A DNA stretch of 64,000 nt from positions 115,962,723-116,026,722 of the forward strand of contig CP136063.1 in NCBI GenBank assembly GCA_032622095.1. Direction: 5' to 3'. A model generated the notes under the pieces. That model did not search any database. It saw only the letters and a program-made list of their open reading frames with translations, and had not been told where the DNA came from. The DNA comes from Siphonodentalium dalli (taxonomy: Eukaryota > Mollusca > Scaphopoda > Gadilida > Siphonodentaliidae). Shown in pieces: positions 1 to 11,971 of the stretch. Numbering within the stretch: the first letter of the stretch is position 1; each line of letters starts with the position of its first letter. The translations under genes and the position numbers were made by a program.

Positions 1-1128
1 GCTTATTTCTAGCGGACTCACACTAATTATGTCGACATTATGCCATGCTCCAGGGACAAACCTAGGTGAGAAATAGTAGCTGAAATAAAGACCTTATTCA
101 CGGCATTTAACGATATTCAAAAACACGCATTCACTGTTCTTTTGCTGGCTCTCGTGATGGGGAATGAGCAAGTGAAATTTGTGAATGGCAGGGGGGATCG
201 CTTATTTGCCGTGATCAGCATATGTTTGGGCATTTGTAAAATGAGTAACAATAGTATGGGTATTGGTAAAACGAGTAACAAAACTATATATTAAAGATCT
301 GTAATATATCATTATCATTGGTATATCCTCCAATGAATTATATATAAAGACAAGAAAGTAATAACTATAGAACAAAAAGGAAGGTCAGTTAGGTCAGACT
401 CGCAGTCCTATTCAGTATTCGAGCTATTCGTCGGTATCATGATCGCGGACACTAGTGTTGGAAGGTTATAGAATTTACGTTTCGGTTTTTCGTTTTTTTG
501 GTGAAAAAACCTCGGTTTCAACATATAGAAATTACTGCCAAATTGAGTGTCAATTAGTCCCACAGGCACAACCAGTTACAGAGTAGCATGGAGCATCAAT
601 TTCCTTGATATAAGGGAAGATCATTGAAGAAGTTAAAGAGGTTTTGGGTTGATTCAACTACGATGTCTGTTTGGTCACTCAATTGAATTGATCATATTAG
701 ATCACAACAGGGAGGAAGAACGCGAAGAGTGAAGACATTGTGCAGCTGATCTCAATCATCAAACTTTGTTGACTTACATAGTTTTTATAAACCCCACTGT
801 AAAACTGTTTTAGTATGTCGTGGTGTGATTCCAATTTGAATCCATGTTGCTTCGTGCAGTATATACGAAAGCACACATTGCCACACAACGCCACTTTTAC
901 GTTGTCACTTCCTTGTGTGCATTCAGACTTGATACACAGTGACTACACACCTGCTTTTGTCGGAAGATCAGAGAAAACTTCAAAGGGTCGGAATTGATTG
1001 AAGGTCGCGTATACCAATTATACACACAGTTGACAATTGACACAGGATTTAGTATTAGTTTTGCATCATTTAACCTAATATTTTGAGGATTATTCACGTT
1101 CACATTCAACTGACAACGGCATGCGGTT
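1..1128. other. Unassigned AT-rich DNA
   Basis: I see no supported gene, RNA gene or bounded repeat in this stretch. The short open frames on either strand have no recognisable domains and no plausible splice context. The sequence is ordinary AT-rich intergenic or intron DNA. Confidence 0.5.
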
Positions 1129-1209
1129 ACGTCCGGTTTATTTTTTTCTAACCGGTTACGTCGCTAACCGGATGCTAACCGGTTAACCGTCTAACCGTTT
1201 CAGCTCTAC
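1129..1209. repeat. AACCGGTTA palindrome cluster, possible hAT transposon end
   Basis: Several copies of AACCGGTTA, CCGGTTA and GGTTAACCG lie within 80 bases and end at CGTTTCAGCTCTA. Dense short palindromes just inside a terminus are typical of hAT-type transposase-binding regions. I could not find the partner end or a target-site duplication, so this may be a lone or decayed end. Confidence 0.3.
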
Positions 1210-1222
1210 TCGATATACCCTC

Positions 1223-1440
1223 GACTTAGAATATTTCTGATTATTTCCTCCCTCCTGCCTTGGCCGCAGCCTTCCCTAGTAAATATAAAAGGCTGCCGCA
1301 ACCCTCGCAGCCTTATTTGCAACCTTCGCAACCCTCGACTTAGAATATTTCTGATTATTTCATTCTTGCTGCCTTGTTCGCAACCTTCTTCGCAGCCTTC
1401 GCAACCCTTTTTGCAACCTTCGCAGCCTTCGCAAAGGTTG
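1223..1440. repeat. GCAACCTTC / GCAGCCTTC minisatellite
   Basis: A 9-base unit of the form GCAACCTTC or GCAGCCTTC is repeated imperfectly, interrupted by two copies of a longer GACTTAGAATATTTCTGATT segment near 1225 and 1340. It creates a cysteine- and glycine-rich open frame on the minus strand, which is an artefact of the repeat rather than a protein signature. Confidence 0.6.
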
Positions 1441-1482
1441 CGCAGAGGTCTGTGGCAACCTACTATTTCTACTAGGGTAAGT

Positions 1483-1700
1483 ACCATGGGAACCTGTGCA
1501 CCTACGATTTTTGAGGTCTGTCAGACTTTTTGTGTGTGGAGTTATCCCCCTTTTTTGACTTAGAAAATTGTCTCAAATGCATAATTTTGTCTGAGTTTTC
1601 TCAGAATGTTTCTGTTTAATTTGAATCCAATTTGCTACAGGGGTCAATCATTATGTGAACCTGTGCATCCGCGACTTTCAGACTCATATTGGCCCAGTTG
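1483..1700 (+). repeat. R10-family repeat fragment
   Basis: The sequence contains GTACCATGGGAACCTGTGCA, then a GTCTGTC-type segment and GGAGTTATCCCCC followed by GACTTAGAA. The same order recurs at 10960-11290. The GAGTTAT..CC..GACTTAGAA wording is also found inside R3, R4, R5 and R7. Confidence 0.55.
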
Positions 1701-1709
1701 TTATATTTT

Positions 1710-2340
1710 TATGTGTACCCATACCATAGTATGGTACACATAGTGTCGATGTCCGGATTGACCACTCGTCGTTTGTCCATCTGTCTGTCTGTCCGTCTGT
1801 AGACACTTTAGTCATGTGATAACTCAAACATTTTCTATCCAATCGGATCAAAACTTTGTATATGGGTTTCTCAGGCCAAAATACAGATCGAGTTCAAATA
1901 TGGGTTTCATCCGTCTTTTTTTTACAGAGTTATGGCCCTTTTTTTACTTAGAATTCACGCATTCTGCCATAACTCAAACATTTTTATGTGTACCCATACC
2001 ATAGTATGGTACACATAGTGTTGACGTACAGATTGACCACTCTTTATTTGTCCGTCTGTCTGTAGACACTTTACGCATAATGTGATAACCAAATTTTGTA
2101 TATGGGTTTCTCAGCCCAAAATACAGATCGAGTTCAAATATGGGTTTGATCTGATTTATTTTAAAGGAGTTATTACCCTTTTTCGAGAAAACAAATTTGA
2201 AAACTAAATGTTTTTAATTTTTTTAGATTGAACTTCTTGCTCAATTTAAAAAAAAATCAAATTTATTAAAAAATTTTTTTTAACATTTATATTAATGATA
2301 AAAAATAAAATTATTTAAAAAAAATTGTCATTGACACCAG
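1710..2340 (+). repeat. R3 hairpin repeat, two copies
   Basis: Two hairpins at 1710-1742 and 1985-2017 pair TATGTGTACC with GGTACACATA around CATACCATAGTAT. Each is followed within about 40 bases by a GTCTGTCTGTCC run, and then by a module with GTGATAAC, an AATCGGATCAAAAC-type phrase, GAGTTCAAATATGGGTTT and GAGTTATGGCCCTTTTT. The second copy begins inside the T-run of the first copy's next module. The 2200-2340 tail is a poly-A/T-rich stretch. Confidence 0.65.
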
Positions 2341-3146
2341 TTGACACTCTCATTTGTTTCAGTTTTGTACCATTTATAATTAGGTGTGATGTCCTGTTTT
2401 GAAAATATGAAGATTTTATTACAATAGTTGCATGCAATATAATAATATCAATAAATTACCATTATGTACATCCAATATCCAGAGTATATGAGAGTATATT
2501 TTATAGATGTTGCATTCCAAGTGAAATCTTGTTATTAATCGAGTGATGACATATTGTACAGAGTCTGGCCTTTAGTTAGATAAAGTCAAAGATAAACAAC
2601 ACTGCTGGCATCTGTCAAATTTGGTTATTAAATGGCAGCATGGAACTGGTTTCTCCTATTGAAATTTCATTACAGAGTGTGATAAGGGGTGCCTCACCTA
2701 TATATAAAGTGTCTTCTATATCTCATTAATCTGCTTAGAAAATAATTAACCATTTCCAAGGTTTCCATAGACATATGCTATATTCCTCATATCTTCTATC
2801 TATGGTTATCTTTGAACACTATTCACTTCTATTGATTTTGGTATTGACTGATAAATTGATTTTTGAAAAATATATTAACATTTCAAGCACATGCTTCAAT
2901 GTGAAATTAAAATAATGGCTGATATCCAATATGATTTATCTATGCAATATGTAACAGGCAGATAAATCTACTTGATTTTTGTAAGTTATGCCTTGTTTTG
3001 AAAATCAAGATTATAGATGTTGTTAATATTTCCAGGAACCTTCTTTTCCCATTTATTCATATTGTCATGGTTGATTGAATTTTAGGGGCCACAGAGCTCT
3101 TAGAAGATTAACATTGAAGGATATGGATTTTATTTCAAAAATTAGC
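2341..3146. other. AT-rich stretch without recognised features
   Basis: No open frame of note, no splice-bounded coding sequence and no bounded repeat was seen. It directly precedes the left inverted repeat of DIRS-A. Confidence 0.45.
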
Positions 3147-3314
3147 TACTCACCTGACATAATTCATACAGAATTAGATTTATCTTAACCTCCGCAAACC
3201 GCCACTCAAAAATCGGAAACATGAAACGTTTCGTTTCGTTTGTTCCGTTTCCCAGTTAAACTTTTTAGTTATTCCGAGCATGCGCATTGCTCATACCTGT
3301 ATACTCAGTTTGAT
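3147..3314 (+). repeat. DIRS-A left inverted terminal repeat
   Basis: Begins TACTCACCTGACATAATTC and ends GTATACTCAGTTTGAT. It is the reverse complement of 7998-8165 with very few differences, implying recent insertion or conversion despite the decayed coding part. Confidence 0.85.
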
Positions 3315-3573
3315 TTCTTGGCGCTCACAATCAGACGTGCTGAAAATTAGTGCTGCTCTTACAATGTCAGAATCTGAGGCGTCTGTTTTTTCTCTGACAG
3401 AGTCTACTGTATATCTCCAGTGGATAATCTGCGTAAGCATAAGACCAAACGATGGTTGCGCTACGATTTCTGGAGGAAAAGATTGCCTCTCAAGAACGGA
3501 AAATGGCAGAACTTTGCAAGGAAACCGGCGGAAAGCCAGACATTATTGTCGGTCTAGGTCAAAGTATTCAGAC

Positions 3574-3808
3574 CAGGTGATCTTGTAGATCGACCGATAA
3601 ACACTCAAGTCAAGGGGATCTTCAGGATCGCCCGTAAGACACAAGTCTAATGCTCAGGAGCCGAAGAGGCTGTCCGAAAAGCAAGACATAAACAGGTGAT
3701 CGTGTAGATCGACCGATAAACACTCAAGTCGAGGGGATCTTCAAGATCGCCCGTAAGACTGCACAAGTCTAATGCTCGGAGCCGAAGAGGCTGTCCGAAA
3801 AGCAAGAC
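3574..3808 (+). repeat. 119-bp tandem duplication in the DIRS-A leader
   Basis: Two copies of a 119-bp unit (starting at 3574 and 3693). Each unit carries small self-complementary segments such as GATCTTGTAGATC and GCCGAAGAGGC. It lies after the possible gag start (ATG near 3364) and is not open through both copies, so it looks like leader or decayed gag sequence. Confidence 0.7.
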
Positions 3809-5639
3809 TACCGATACGAACGTGCAAAAGTCGCACAGTATTAATGAAAGTATATCACATTATCCATGTGATAACAGCGTAAGTATAGTTCAGACAACGA
3901 TGTGTTGTCGGTGTCAGGTCATGGACAAGTTTTGATGACACAACTGTTATGCCAGACAGAGTTTGACATGCACTCAGTATACCACAACCAATGGCTTATA
4001 GTGGACCTTTGGGTAAAGATGTTTTACCTTTAACACTTAAACAGCCTGTCAGTGGACTGACCTTAAATGAAACGCGTACAGAAAGAAAATAAGTGCTCTA
4101 AGCTTCATGGCATAGTTACTGCATGTACATGATAGTAAAGAACTCTTAATATAATTCCTGAACATTAATTTGGGGAGTTACTTTTTGCAGAGTCTTCAAA
4201 TGAAATGATATCTTGAAAATATTAGTACCTTCTTTTGATGAATTGGTACAATAGTGTTTGATAAGGACACATAGAAAGTCATTGAAAGATACAGATTAGA
4301 GATCAGGTCGCTGCACAGACAGGAATGGCTGTGAATGTCTATATACAACAAACATGTGCATGCCTTGTGGAAGGCGTTCAAGCTAAGGTGGTTGACTTGA
4401 ATTGACAACAATAAAACCAAAATTGGAGACAATTTTTTCGATGTCAACTAAAGTGTTGGATCAATTACCGGTAGGCCTTGAAGGGCCATGTATCATTTGA
4501 TTTGTCAACAAAAACAGAAAAGTTGTGAATGAACCTTATTCGTCAATCAAAACTTCTAAGAGAGATTTGACAGACAAATATTCTCAATGACCACCCAGAA
4601 AAGTTACAAGAACTGTTAACCTGGCCGAAACGTGCGGAATAGTTTAGTGATGATCACGACCAACCACATCGAAATCAGATCGAATCAGCTGTGTGTTGAG
4701 CTTATTTAAAAAAAATAAAATAATGTTTATGCAATATCTTACTGAAGCCTCATTCAAATTTTTTGAGTCGGGGTTTTTTATTATGCTCATTCCCGGAGGT
4801 TTTAAATACACATTCCGATGTGACGAAATCTGATAGAAGTTTGTAACCACGTGCAGCATGTAAACAGATTACTATGTCGCAACACTGTACATAAAGCGTT
4901 TGTCACCGCTGTCATTGAATGTGGGTCAATTGTGCACGTGTCCAAAATTGTTACAGTCTGCATGGTCAAGGACGCCGAAACTGTTTTGTGAATTTGCTGC
5001 TGTTTTGCCGTTGAATTCTCAGATACTAATGTATATAATATGATAAATAACGGTGGAGACGGGGTGTTTATTTGTATAATAAATGGTGTAATAATGAGTC
5101 CATTAAAATTATTTTAGAGGTGAAATCGTAAGACGAGTCCATTTGTTGTTTATGCAAATTTGTACTTTCGTTTTTCACACATATCCGGTTTAAATATATC
5201 ACACATTATTTCCGGGATATTGGGAATAAAAGTTAATAATAGTGAAGAGTAAGATAACTGTGTTCAATATTTTAATTCAATGAATATCCTTCCTTTATGG
5301 AGAGTTCTGTGGGTGAATCTCCGCCGATATTTGCTGTGAATATCTCCTGGTCTTCACGACACTTACGTGTACTTTCCGGTCGTGGCTCAAACTCTCCGAA
5401 AATGAGCCAAGATTTCACCCAAATTTCGAGTTACCGTTGTATAATGCGTACCAATATTCTGGGCTATATATATTCAGGTAAGAAAAGATGCGACTTATAC
5501 ACCAACATTTACTGTAGTCATGGATCAATTTAGATTTGTGAAGATGCTGAATCAAGTCTGTCATAAAACACTGAAAATTGAAAAGTTTCGCGAGAATAAT
5601 TACGAGAAACAATTCAGTGATTCTTGTCGTATCTTAAGG

Positions 5640-5880
5640 TCTGATGGATGACTGGATTTGTCTAAATCCACCCCAAAACAGGCCTATTGCAAGGCATGGA
5701 GATGTTCGTGGAAACCATGTTTCATTTGGACAAATGGTTAGTTTGTCTCACAGTTTTTCGTATAAGAGTACTCCATCAGGCAGTAATGGATCCGTTGAAA
5801 TGACGGGACACTGCCCGCAGTTAACTACATATGTTAGGCATCATAGCATCATGCCTTGAGTTGATTCAGAATGCTTGTCT
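5640..5880 (+). pseudogene. DIRS-A reverse transcriptase remnant
   Basis: The plus frame reads LMDDWICLNPPQNRPIARHG, which aligns with IYIDDWFCLNQSRLGLLRDR in the intact DIRS-B RT. The DD pair is the RT catalytic motif. The upstream palm and fingers motifs are not visible, so the domain is truncated or too decayed to read. Downstream the frame continues for some 60 codons before a stop. It is a relic with no expected function. Confidence 0.65.
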
Positions 5881-5921
5881 TGACAGGAGACTCATTCAGA
5901 TGATATCTATCTCTTGAAAAG

Positions 5922-6664
5922 ATGGCAACCAGTTCGCCATTCAAACAAGCTTATGGTCCCATGTACACAAGATCTGGCTCCCCATCTGGACTGGTGGTAA
6001 CACATACCAAACATGCAACGGGATTGATTCCTTTTTTTCTTCAGATCGTAAATATGGTTTTCGATCACAACCGATGCCAGTCTTCAGGAACGGGGGTCCC
6101 ATTTTGGGGCAAGACAGTACAGGGTATCAACAGTCTGGAGATGAAAGCAGTATTATATACATGCAGTATTGCATACATGCATTAATACATGCAGTATTAT
6201 ATACATGTATTAACAATAAAACACTTCACACAAAGTGCTTAATATACAAACAAACAATACAAGGTCCAAATCCTTTTTTGTCAGTTAGCACAGGAACCTT
6301 GGTTCTAAAATCAGTAGCAGGGTCCAGAACTAGCTTGTAGATTTTTATTTTGTCTTTGGGCTCAACCAACCATGGATCCGTTTTGCAAATTTTTCACTAG
6401 AAGAAGAACATAAATTTGTGATAGATGCTCTCTCTTTTTCACGAAGGAGTTTATATGTTCATGCATTTCCACCAATTCCACGGTTTCCCCAAGTTTTTAC
6501 AACTTGTGAGTCCTTTTCAGTGCGAGTTGATTTTAATAGATCTGCATTTACCAAGACAGTCTGGTTTTCCAATGATTTTAAATTTTCTAGTCAAATCATC
6601 CACTCGTTTTACCAGTTGTGGAACAGATATTAACACAATATCAGGGGAGGGTACACGTACCTAA
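5922..6664 (+). pseudogene. DIRS-A RNase H and spacer remnant
   Basis: Near 6070, in a frame different from the longest one, the sequence resembles the DIRS-B RNase H stretch beginning ITTNASLTGWGAHF, and INSLEMKA near 6130 corresponds to INLLEMKA. The following segment (6418-6633) gives HAFPPIPRFPQV, matching AYAFPPIPLLGRM in the DIRS-B spacer between RNase H and recombinase. Several frameshifts separate the pieces. These comparisons were made by eye within the window. Confidence 0.6.
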
Positions 6665-6889
6665 TCCGGAACCATACCTGATGAACCTGACGGCTTGGCA
6701 TCATTCTGTCAACAGATATGATCTTGGCAACTTGGAACACGAAAATACTATCAGTCTAAATATTTAATAGTAAATATAGTGTTCCGAGGAAAAGAAAAAA
6801 AAAAAAAAAAAAAAAATTCTCATTATGCATCTTTAGCAAATATAGTTAATTTGTTTTTTAGTCAGATATGTTTGCTTTGGGTTTTACAA

Positions 6890-7640
6890 ATACTGTACGG
6901 TTGCAGGATACAGTTTTCATGCTCTCATCAATTCTGCCACTGGGTTGCGAATATAGCAGTGGGACAACACCCACACATTATTCGAATGTTGAATATGTTT
7001 AATGCAAGGCCTCCAAAACGAAGGCTGGCACCGGTACATGCTTGGGATCTTCCAAAAAAAAAATAAAAAAATAAAAAAATAAAAAATAATAATAATAATT
7101 TTTTGGAAATATTGAAGAATCCTCCATTTGTACCTTAGACTTGGCCAATTTGAAAACTGGTAGCTTACATTGAAGACAACATTTTCTTGTTTGCCATTAC
7201 CACTTTTGAAGGTGAAGTCACTGTTGTGATTTACAAAGTCTACATTTGGGTAGCAATGATATGAGAGTTCAATGGCAGGGCATTACTTTTTATGAAATGA
7301 CCTTTTCTGAGTAGCATCATTTCTCATCAAGGTCCTTTAACCTTACTTTGAGAGAGATGTCAGAGTGGATCCGAAAAGTGCTCTTTGATGTTTGTTGATG
7401 GAACAAATAATAACAATAATCGACCCCATACACCACAAACTATATATTCCTGGTTAGTTAAGCTTATAAGAAGGTTTTTTGTTTCCTTTCCAAGTGACAA
7501 CAACATTACGGCTCATTTCACACTTTGGATTGAATCTTCGTGAGCACTCTTCTTTGGAGCAGGAATGAGAGACTTTCTGGAAAGTGCTGATTGGGCACTT
7601 TATGCATCTATATTTATCAAGTTCTACTTGACAGATGTTG
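6890..7640 (+). pseudogene. DIRS-A tyrosine recombinase remnant
   Basis: NIAVGQHPHIIRMLNMFNAR at about 6951-7010 matches the DIRS-B recombinase stretch FAIGQHPQIIRVLRGVFNSR. After a low-complexity A/T run (7050-7100) the match resumes at about 7105 with a segment like LKNPPFVP and later FLFAITTF, equivalent to FLIAITSFRR around the first catalytic arginine, which is lost here. The end near 7560-7640 resembles the DIRS-B SILDSADW..TFIRFYLQD tail carrying the catalytic tyrosine, but it has stops. The gene is dead. Confidence 0.65.
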
Positions 7641-7776
7641 GCACTGAAGTGCTAAGTGTTGGGTAGATTCCCCAGCAAGTTTGCTGTGAAGGAAAATTGT
7701 GTTTTGGTTATCACATGTAAATAATGTTCAGTATATGTTATGATGTAAATCATGAAAGAACATTTCATGGAAGAAC

Positions 7777-7978
7777 CATGGGACAACAGTATCAGACCAG
7801 AGCTACGCAGAGCAGCTATGAAATCAGCATAATTCTGTATGAATTATGTCAGGTGAGTAGCTAATTTTTGAAATAAAATTAGCAGATTTGGACACAAGTC
7901 CAAATTTTATGAATAAATTATACTCACCTGACATAATTCATTCCCGCCCTCCTCCCATCAGATACAGTTGTCCCATGG
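7777..7978. repeat. DIRS-A internal complementary region
   Basis: CCATGGGACAACAGTATC at 7777 and its partner near 7978 form a palindrome. Inside are TATGTCAGGTGAGTA and TACTCACCTGACATA, complementary to the element termini. A second inverted pair around GGACACAAGTCC lies at about 7880-7927 and 8164-8212. DIRS elements use such a region to bring the two ends together in the circular intermediate. Confidence 0.65.
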
Positions 7979-7997
7979 CTGATTGTGGCGCCATGGG

Positions 7998-8165
7998 ATC
8001 AAACTGAGTATACAGGTATGAGCAATGCGCATGCTCGGAATAACTAAAAAGTTTAACTGGGAAACGGAACAAACGAAACGAAACGTTTCATGTTTCCGAT
8101 TTTTGAGTGGCGGTTTGCGGAGGTTAAGATAAATCTAATTCTGTATGAATTATGTCAGGTGAGTA
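7998..8165 (-). repeat. DIRS-A right inverted terminal repeat
   Basis: Reverse complement of 3147-3314. It is followed by a 45-base extension ending GTCCAAATCTGC, which also occurs at the ends of DIRS-B and so belongs to the element family. Confidence 0.85.
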
Positions 8166-8212
8166 TAATTTATTCATAAAATTTGGACTTGTGTCCAAAT
8201 CTGCTTATTTTA

Positions 8213-8572
8213 GTGTCCAAGCTACTTGTAAAACATTGTGATGTGTGAAACCATTGACTGAGGGCTACTTACTTTCTATTATATGAAATATGGTAATATG
8301 TTTCGATTTAGAGGTCATAGGGGCCAGCATCCTCATCATACTCTGTCTGTATAACATTATATAAGTTAACACTTTTGTATTGTATAAACTACATATATTT
8401 TTGAAAACCATACCTGTTATGAAACACTTAATCTTGCATGTACCTATTAAACAATAGAAGCATTCCTTATTACACAGGTCAGATCTGATCTTATCTGTCT
8501 GACATGTTTGATAAATAAATAACAACTGGGGAGAATGGGAGGGGTGGTGGTAATTAAAGTACAATTTAAATA
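8213..8572. other. Unassigned spacer
   Basis: Between DIRS-A and a degenerate R1 repeat. A minus-strand open frame of about 140 codons covers it but has no recognisable domain and runs into the GTCC microsatellite, so I do not call it a gene. Confidence 0.4.
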
Positions 8573-10913
8573 TGAGATGGAATCCCATGCATGTATGTTG
8601 TTCTAAGCAGTCTGGCTTGTCAACAAAAAGTTGTGGGGGGTATACTGGAATCAGCTTGTCCGTCGAGCAGTCCGTCCGTCTGTCCATCAAGAATCATCTT
8701 CTCCTCCAGAACCGTGAGACCGAATGGGTTCATATTTGGTGTGGATGTTCCCTAGGTGAATCACATTCAGATTTGTTCAAATGAGGTCACCCGGTCAAAT
8801 ACATGTAGTTGCGAAGCTGGGACCATAACTCTTTTCCACCATAGTAATTCTTACAGCGACTTCTTCTCGAATTTCATTGGGCTGAATAGGTTCATATTTG
8901 GTACAAAGGCTCCTTGGGGACTGTGGTTCAGATTTGTTCAAATGAGGTCAAGTTCGAATATGGGTTCCGTCCAGTTATTTTTACATGAGTTACGGCCCTT
9001 TTTCAACTTAGAATTTGACCAATTTCATAACATTTTGGTTTCCGACCGATAACTCCAGTTTTGATTATTTGAGCTGAACCAAAGCTGGTATGTGTATTTC
9101 CCAGTTAAAACTACAGGCCAAGTTTGAATATAGCCTATTATAGGTTCTGTCTAATTATTTTTACATGAGTTATGGCCATTTTTCGACTTAAAATTTGACC
9201 ACAATTTGGCATTGAAATTAGGGATATATATCAGATTTTCTTCAAATGTAAGCACAAAGTATTATCTTATTTTGCGATAGTACAATTCGAAATGGCTAAA
9301 GGACGTATTTTGCCACACCCTAGCGATGCTCTTGTTGACTTTTTCAAACCTGTTCGGTTTCAATGTCCCCCTAATTTGCAGAAGATAAAATGCATAATTG
9401 AGGTGCTCATTGGGTGTGCATGACCAACTTCAACTGTAGAACTTCAATCTGTTCCCAGGTGTTTATTGGCCGTTGAGGCCTAATCAGACTGAGGATGAAT
9501 TTGGTGATGCTAGCCCATCTTGCGGAATAGTGTCATTAAATTCACCTTTTGGGGACCTCATTCTGCAAATGTCAGACACTAAATTCAGGCTTTGCGGCTT
9601 CATATTATTTTCTTAACCACCACTTATCCAGATGAAATCATACCATGATTTTTCAAAGAAAAATTGGGTGGTATATATTGGATTGAATTTGTCTTCTGTT
9701 TGTCAGGCTTCCATCCGTTTGCCTGTTTGGATGTCTATCCATCCATCTATCAACAATTGTTTTCTTCTCCATATTAAAGACCCAAATGGTTTATATATTT
9801 CAGTGTACATGTTCCCTAGGTGTCTCACAATCAGATTTGTTCAAATAAGTTCATCAGATCAAATAGGTGCGAAGCCAGGGCCAATACTCTTTCCCTCCAT
9901 AGTAATTCTTAAAACATTTTTTTCTCAAGAATCATTGGGCCTATATAGCTTATATTTGTTATGGAGGGGCCTTGGGTGACCGGGGTTCAGATTTGTTCAA
10001 ATGGGGTCATTTTTAGGAAATGAGGTCCCCAGAGGGTTAATTCGGTGATGCTAGTCCACCTTGCGGAATAGTGTCATTAAATTCACCTGCAAAGGTCAGA
10101 CACACTAAATACAGACTTGGCTGTTCCAATATTATTTTCTTAACCACCACTTATCCAGGTGAAATCATACCCTGATTTTTCAAAGAAAAATTTGGGGTAT
10201 ATTGATATTACTAAAAGAATCGATCTCATAGATGGGGATTCACATTTGTTCTAATAGGGGCAGAGATAAGAGATTTAACTCTCCTCTATGCTGGTTGGTA
10301 CTGGTATAATAATATTGATTTCTAGGCAGCCTGGGTGGGGGCAATGTTTGAGGCAATGGGGAGGAAGTGTAGAGGGGTGGAGATTTGACCCCCTACTTTG
10401 ATCAAAATTTAAACAGTTGAAAATTTCATGCCTGATACTACATTAGTTGTAGATTAGATGTTCACGTCAAAAATAGGTTAGAAATGTTCTCATAGTTTGG
10501 TTTGATTTTCCAACATGTATGTTTTTAAACCATCAGTCCATATGTTCCTACTTCAGGTTGAACTGTTGGACCGAATTGGCCACAAATTGTAACTTTTTGG
10601 GGTGTCAGGTTGGTAATTTTCAAACGTTTGAGAGCTTGAAGTACTGGTACCAGTTGTAAAATTCAACCTAAGAGGGATGTACACTTAGTACTGTGGTATG
10701 GTTGTCTTCTTTAAAAGGTAAGAGGTTGGAGATTTGTCAGTGGTGTGCAATTAGAAATGTCAAGGTGAAGAACCCTGCTCATCTGAGAACTTCCAGCTAT
10801 GTCCATGTTTAGAACTACTTGTCTTTAATAAGTGATTTTGTCAAGTACTGACTCTTGTAGTCTTCAGTCTTTACTGTCTGGTGAGTGACCCACAGTCATT
10901 GACTGTCTTGTAT
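8573..10913 (+). repeat. Degenerate R1 repeat(s)
   Basis: Begins near a GTCCGTCCGTCTGTCC run (about 8660-8690) and continues with the R1 body phrases ATTCAGATTTGTTCAAATGAGGTCA and GCGAAGC.GGG.CCATAACTCT. It ends with the R1 terminal palindrome CAGTCATTGACTG at 10892-10904. The 5' hairpin of intact R1 copies is not recognisable. Two palindromic MITE-like inserts lie inside at about 9484-9566 and 10018-10095. Confidence 0.6.
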
Positions 10914-10949
10914 TCTTACATTTTTAGGTCAATTTTTTGAAAACTTGGC

Positions 10950-11330
10950 ACAGATATTAAGTACCATGGGAACCTGTGCACCTGCGATCATGACGTCTGT
11001 CCGACAATTTTTGGTGGAGTTATCCCCCTTTTTCGACTTAGAATTTTTTTTGCAACATGCATAATTTTGTCCGAGCTTTTATTCCTACATTTTTAAGTCA
11101 ATGTTTTTTAATCTTGGCACTGATATTTAGTACCATGGGAACCTGTGCACCTGTGATTATGACGTCTGTCCGACTTTTTTTTGTGGAGTTATTCTCCTTT
11201 TTCGACTTAGAACATTTTCGCAACATGCATAATTTTGTCACAGCTTTTATTCATACATTTTTCAGTCAATAGGTTTAAGATTAGGGCTAGGGTTGTGCAC
11301 CTGCAATGGGAACTGTTATTTTATTATTTT
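10950..11330 (+). repeat. R10 repeat, two-plus modules of about 171 bp
   Basis: GTACCATGGGAACCTGTGCA occurs at 10962 and 11133, each followed by GACGTCTGTCCGAC, GGAGTTAT, TTTTTCGACTTAGAA and CAACATGCATAATTTTGTC. A possible tail with TTAGTCCCA..TGGGACAG..CCATCTCTAGTTT appears at about 11915-11948 and 14625-14660. Confidence 0.6.
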
Positions 11331-11971
11331 AACTAAATGTTTACTAACATGTAAAACATCTTAGTATTTTAAAAACACGGGGGTATCCTTATTCCCATTG
11401 GGACAGTCACACCTCTAGTTTCTCTTTGGAAGTGAATGAATTTTGAATATTTGGCAGGTCAAAAGTGGCCGAGCTCACTTTTGCTTCCAATGAGTTCACT
11501 AATAAACCCCTAAACATATCCTCCGAAATCACTAAACCATTGGATCTCACGGTGAGAGGTCATTGCATGAATAGGGACAGAGTTATGAGATTTAAAACTA
11601 CTCTTCCCCACCCCAAATACTTTAACCCTTCTTAAGACAAATTATTTGAGCTTTTGATATTTCAAGTTGGGTACTGATATATGGAATCCTGTGATCATAT
11701 CTTCAACAAATTATCAGTTATAGCTAATCGCTATCGCCATGGTATGGGCTAAACATCTGTCGAACGTGATCAGCCTCTTGTTTGACTTTGAATATAAGCT
11801 CGTACAGGTGAGTAGCTGCAGGTAAGTGGTACGTTTTCAGTGACACTGTTGTCCAATTCCAATATACGGTAATGGCTACTTCATTGGAATAACATGTTGA
11901 ATATGTGGGTATACCTTAGTCCCACTTGGGACAGGTCCATCTCTAGTTTGTTTCTGTTCAATCTGTTTTAG
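11331..11971 (+). other. Upstream intron sequence of the RNF213-like gene
   Basis: No coding exon was recognised here. It contains repeat tails with the palindromic TCCCA..TGGGA motif and ends in the polypyrimidine tract TTTCTGTTCAATCTGTTTTAG that serves as the acceptor of the first visible exon. Confidence 0.5.

Larger units (their letters stand above)
3147..8165 (+). mobile_element. DIRS-A: degenerate tyrosine-recombinase retrotransposon
   Basis: About 5 kb bounded by two 168-bp inverted repeats that are nearly identical (3147-3314 and 7998-8165). DIRS-type elements replicate through an RT step and integrate with a tyrosine recombinase rather than an integrase, and they have inverted termini plus an internal complementary region. 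Inside, in plus-strand order, are decayed RT (catalytic LMDDW at about 5643), RNase H, and recombinase segments that align by eye to DIRS-B on the minus strand. Frames are broken by many stops and shifts, so the copy is dead. No target duplication is expected for this class and none was seen. Confidence 0.8.

Noticed and set aside
1206-1487. Cys/Gly-rich minus-strand frame resembling a small cysteine-rich peptide
   Set aside because: It follows exactly from the 9-base GCAACCTTC minisatellite; there is no signal peptide and no splice context.
8265-8690. 141-codon minus-strand frame
   Set aside because: No recognisable domain, crosses a GTCC repeat, and no splice or promoter evidence.
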